A program made the position numbers and the translations under genes. A stretch of 10,914 nucleotides of DNA from DTU080 sp050945315 (GTDB taxonomy: Bacteria; Bacillota; Limnochordia; DTU080), in assembly GCA_050945315.1 (NCBI GenBank), contig JBMNSS010000092.1:1-10914 (forward strand). Reading direction: 5' to 3'. Each line of letters begins with the position of its first letter. Position 1 is the first letter of the stretch. Under the pieces are notes generated by a model. That model was not told the DNA's origin and made no database searches. It saw only the letters and a list, made by a program, of their open reading frames with translations. Below, one piece after another: positions 10,308 to 10,914 of this stretch.

Positions 10308-10336
10308 ATTATAGCTGAAAAACGATAGCCCTTCAA
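10308..10336 (-). promoter_or_regulatory. Sigma-70/SigA-type promoter for ctp and probably the operon
   Basis: On the minus strand TTGAAG (10336-10331), 17 bases, and a perfect TATAAT (10313-10308) form a good housekeeping promoter. Transcription should begin near 10301, giving a leader of about 77 bases before the ctp ATG at 10224. No GAAC-N4-GTTC or CTGT-N8-ACAG LexA-type box is visible around it. The rest of the 235-base gap (10225-10459) between the divergent ctp and HAD genes shows no clear plus-strand promoter. Confidence 0.75.
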
Positions 10337-10459
10337 ATTGCTTGATCTCATACTGTGAGCAAAATCCACATGACCATAGACGGACGCAGGACAAGGCAAG
10401 ATATACCACGAAGCAAAATAGGCCGTTTTCTACCACTCAAATGACAGGAGCTGCAGCCA

Positions 10460-10914
10460 ATGGTACGACATGTAATCTGCGACATAGACGGATGCCTGGT
10501 GCCGCCCCGAGGAGCAATGTGGGACTTCACCAATCTGCAAAAGGTGGCCGAGTTTAACCGGGACGGACAGCTGCGCATCGCCTTTTGTTCGGGTCGACCG
10601 CCCGCCTTTCAAGAGGCACTCGCCCGTCAATTACTGGTCGCAGCCTACTGCATCTGCGAAAACGGGGCCTTACTGATGCACCCGCTCACCAAGGATCTCA
10701 TCCTTCACCCGGACGTTCCGAAAGAGTATCTGCGCAAACGTCCTGAGATCATGACTTCATTGCACGAGCTGGTCGAGGGGACCGACACCGTTGTGGAGTT
10801 TGGCAAAGAAGTCCTCATCAGCGTCAATCCTCCTGACAAAAATGACCTGCCGGACCTCGTTGCCGCCGTCGGAAAGGCACTGGAGGGACTTCCCATACAG
10901 ATCTTCAACTCCGG
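10460..10914 (+). CDS. HAD superfamily hydrolase, probable phosphatase (3' end cut by window edge)
   Basis: The frame opens at ATG 10460 with AGGAG (10446-10450) 9 bases upstream, and runs 151 codons to the window edge without a stop. Near the N-terminus ICDIDGCLVP (residues 6-15) is HAD motif I, with D8 as the expected nucleophile and D10 as the acid/base. FCSGRPP (42-48) is motif II (S44). CENGALLM (66-73) is the ENGA element common in Cof-like and phosphomannomutase-type (class IIB) members. Motifs III and IV and most of the cap would lie beyond the edge, so the substrate cannot be given; sugar-phosphate phosphatase is a guess. The residue after DxDG is Cys rather than the usual Thr or Val. 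The gene diverges from ctp, with 235 bases between the two starts. Confidence 0.82.
   Translation, partial: MVRHVICDIDGCLVPPRGAMWDFTNLQKVAEFNRDGQLRIAFCSGRPPAFQEALARQLLVAAYCICENGALLMHPLTKDLILHPDVPKEYLRKRPEIMTSLHELVEGTDTVVEFGKEVLISVNPPDKNDLPDLVAAVGKALEGLPIQIFNS

Noticed and set aside
10342..10630. Short open frames around the HAD start on both strands
   Set aside because: They overlap the HAD gene, which has intact catalytic motifs and a clear AGGAG ribosome site.

Overview
The window reads as ordinary bacterial chromosome, moderately GC-rich (roughly mid-50s percent by eye). The core is a five-gene, minus-strand cluster. In transcription order it holds an S41 carboxy-terminal processing protease (ctp), a divergent polysaccharide deacetylase, uvrB, uvrA and uvrC. 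The uvrB-uvrA-uvrC order next to ctpA-type envelope genes is, from memory, typical of Firmicutes/Bacillota of the clostridial or Limnochordia type. The DUF2089 gene at the left edge, strong AGGAGG ribosome sites and mixed GTG/TTG starts also fit that lineage. The exact taxon cannot be fixed from this sequence.

Layout from left to right. Bases 1-320 hold the start of a DUF2089 zinc-ribbon/helix-turn-helix gene on the minus strand, with a near-consensus promoter at 373-401. Bases 402-712 have no supportable gene but carry a rho-independent terminator (629-665) that closes the uvr operon. uvrC (713-2614), uvrA (2649-5477) and uvrB (5492-7513) follow, tightly packed. The deacetylase (7513-8673) overlaps the uvrB start in a GTGATG junction. 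A 300-base gap (8674-8973) then separates it from ctp (8974-10224), whose stop codon lies inside a terminator-like hairpin. A good sigma-70 promoter (10308-10336) drives ctp leftward. A HAD-type phosphatase gene starts at 10460 on the plus strand and runs off the right edge.

UvrA finds DNA damage with UvrB, UvrB verifies it, and UvrC cuts on both sides of the lesion, so the window encodes the complete UvrABC excinuclease. All key motifs are intact: GIY-YIG and RNase H-like nuclease sites, a four-cysteine Fe-S motif in UvrC, three zinc modules and two ATPases in UvrA, and the helicase motifs and beta-hairpin in UvrB. The two upstream genes act at the cell envelope: ctp is a membrane-anchored PDZ serine protease and the deacetylase homologue is anchored outside the membrane.

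I saw no mobile element, CRISPR array, tRNA, rRNA or clear novel system. The points worth a second look are small: a five-codon reading frame with the only good ribosome site ahead of uvrC, the hairpin over the ctp stop, a hairpin cluster downstream of uvrC, the lack of a recognisable SOS box, a long acidic tail on the deacetylase, and a variant DIDGC motif in the HAD protein.
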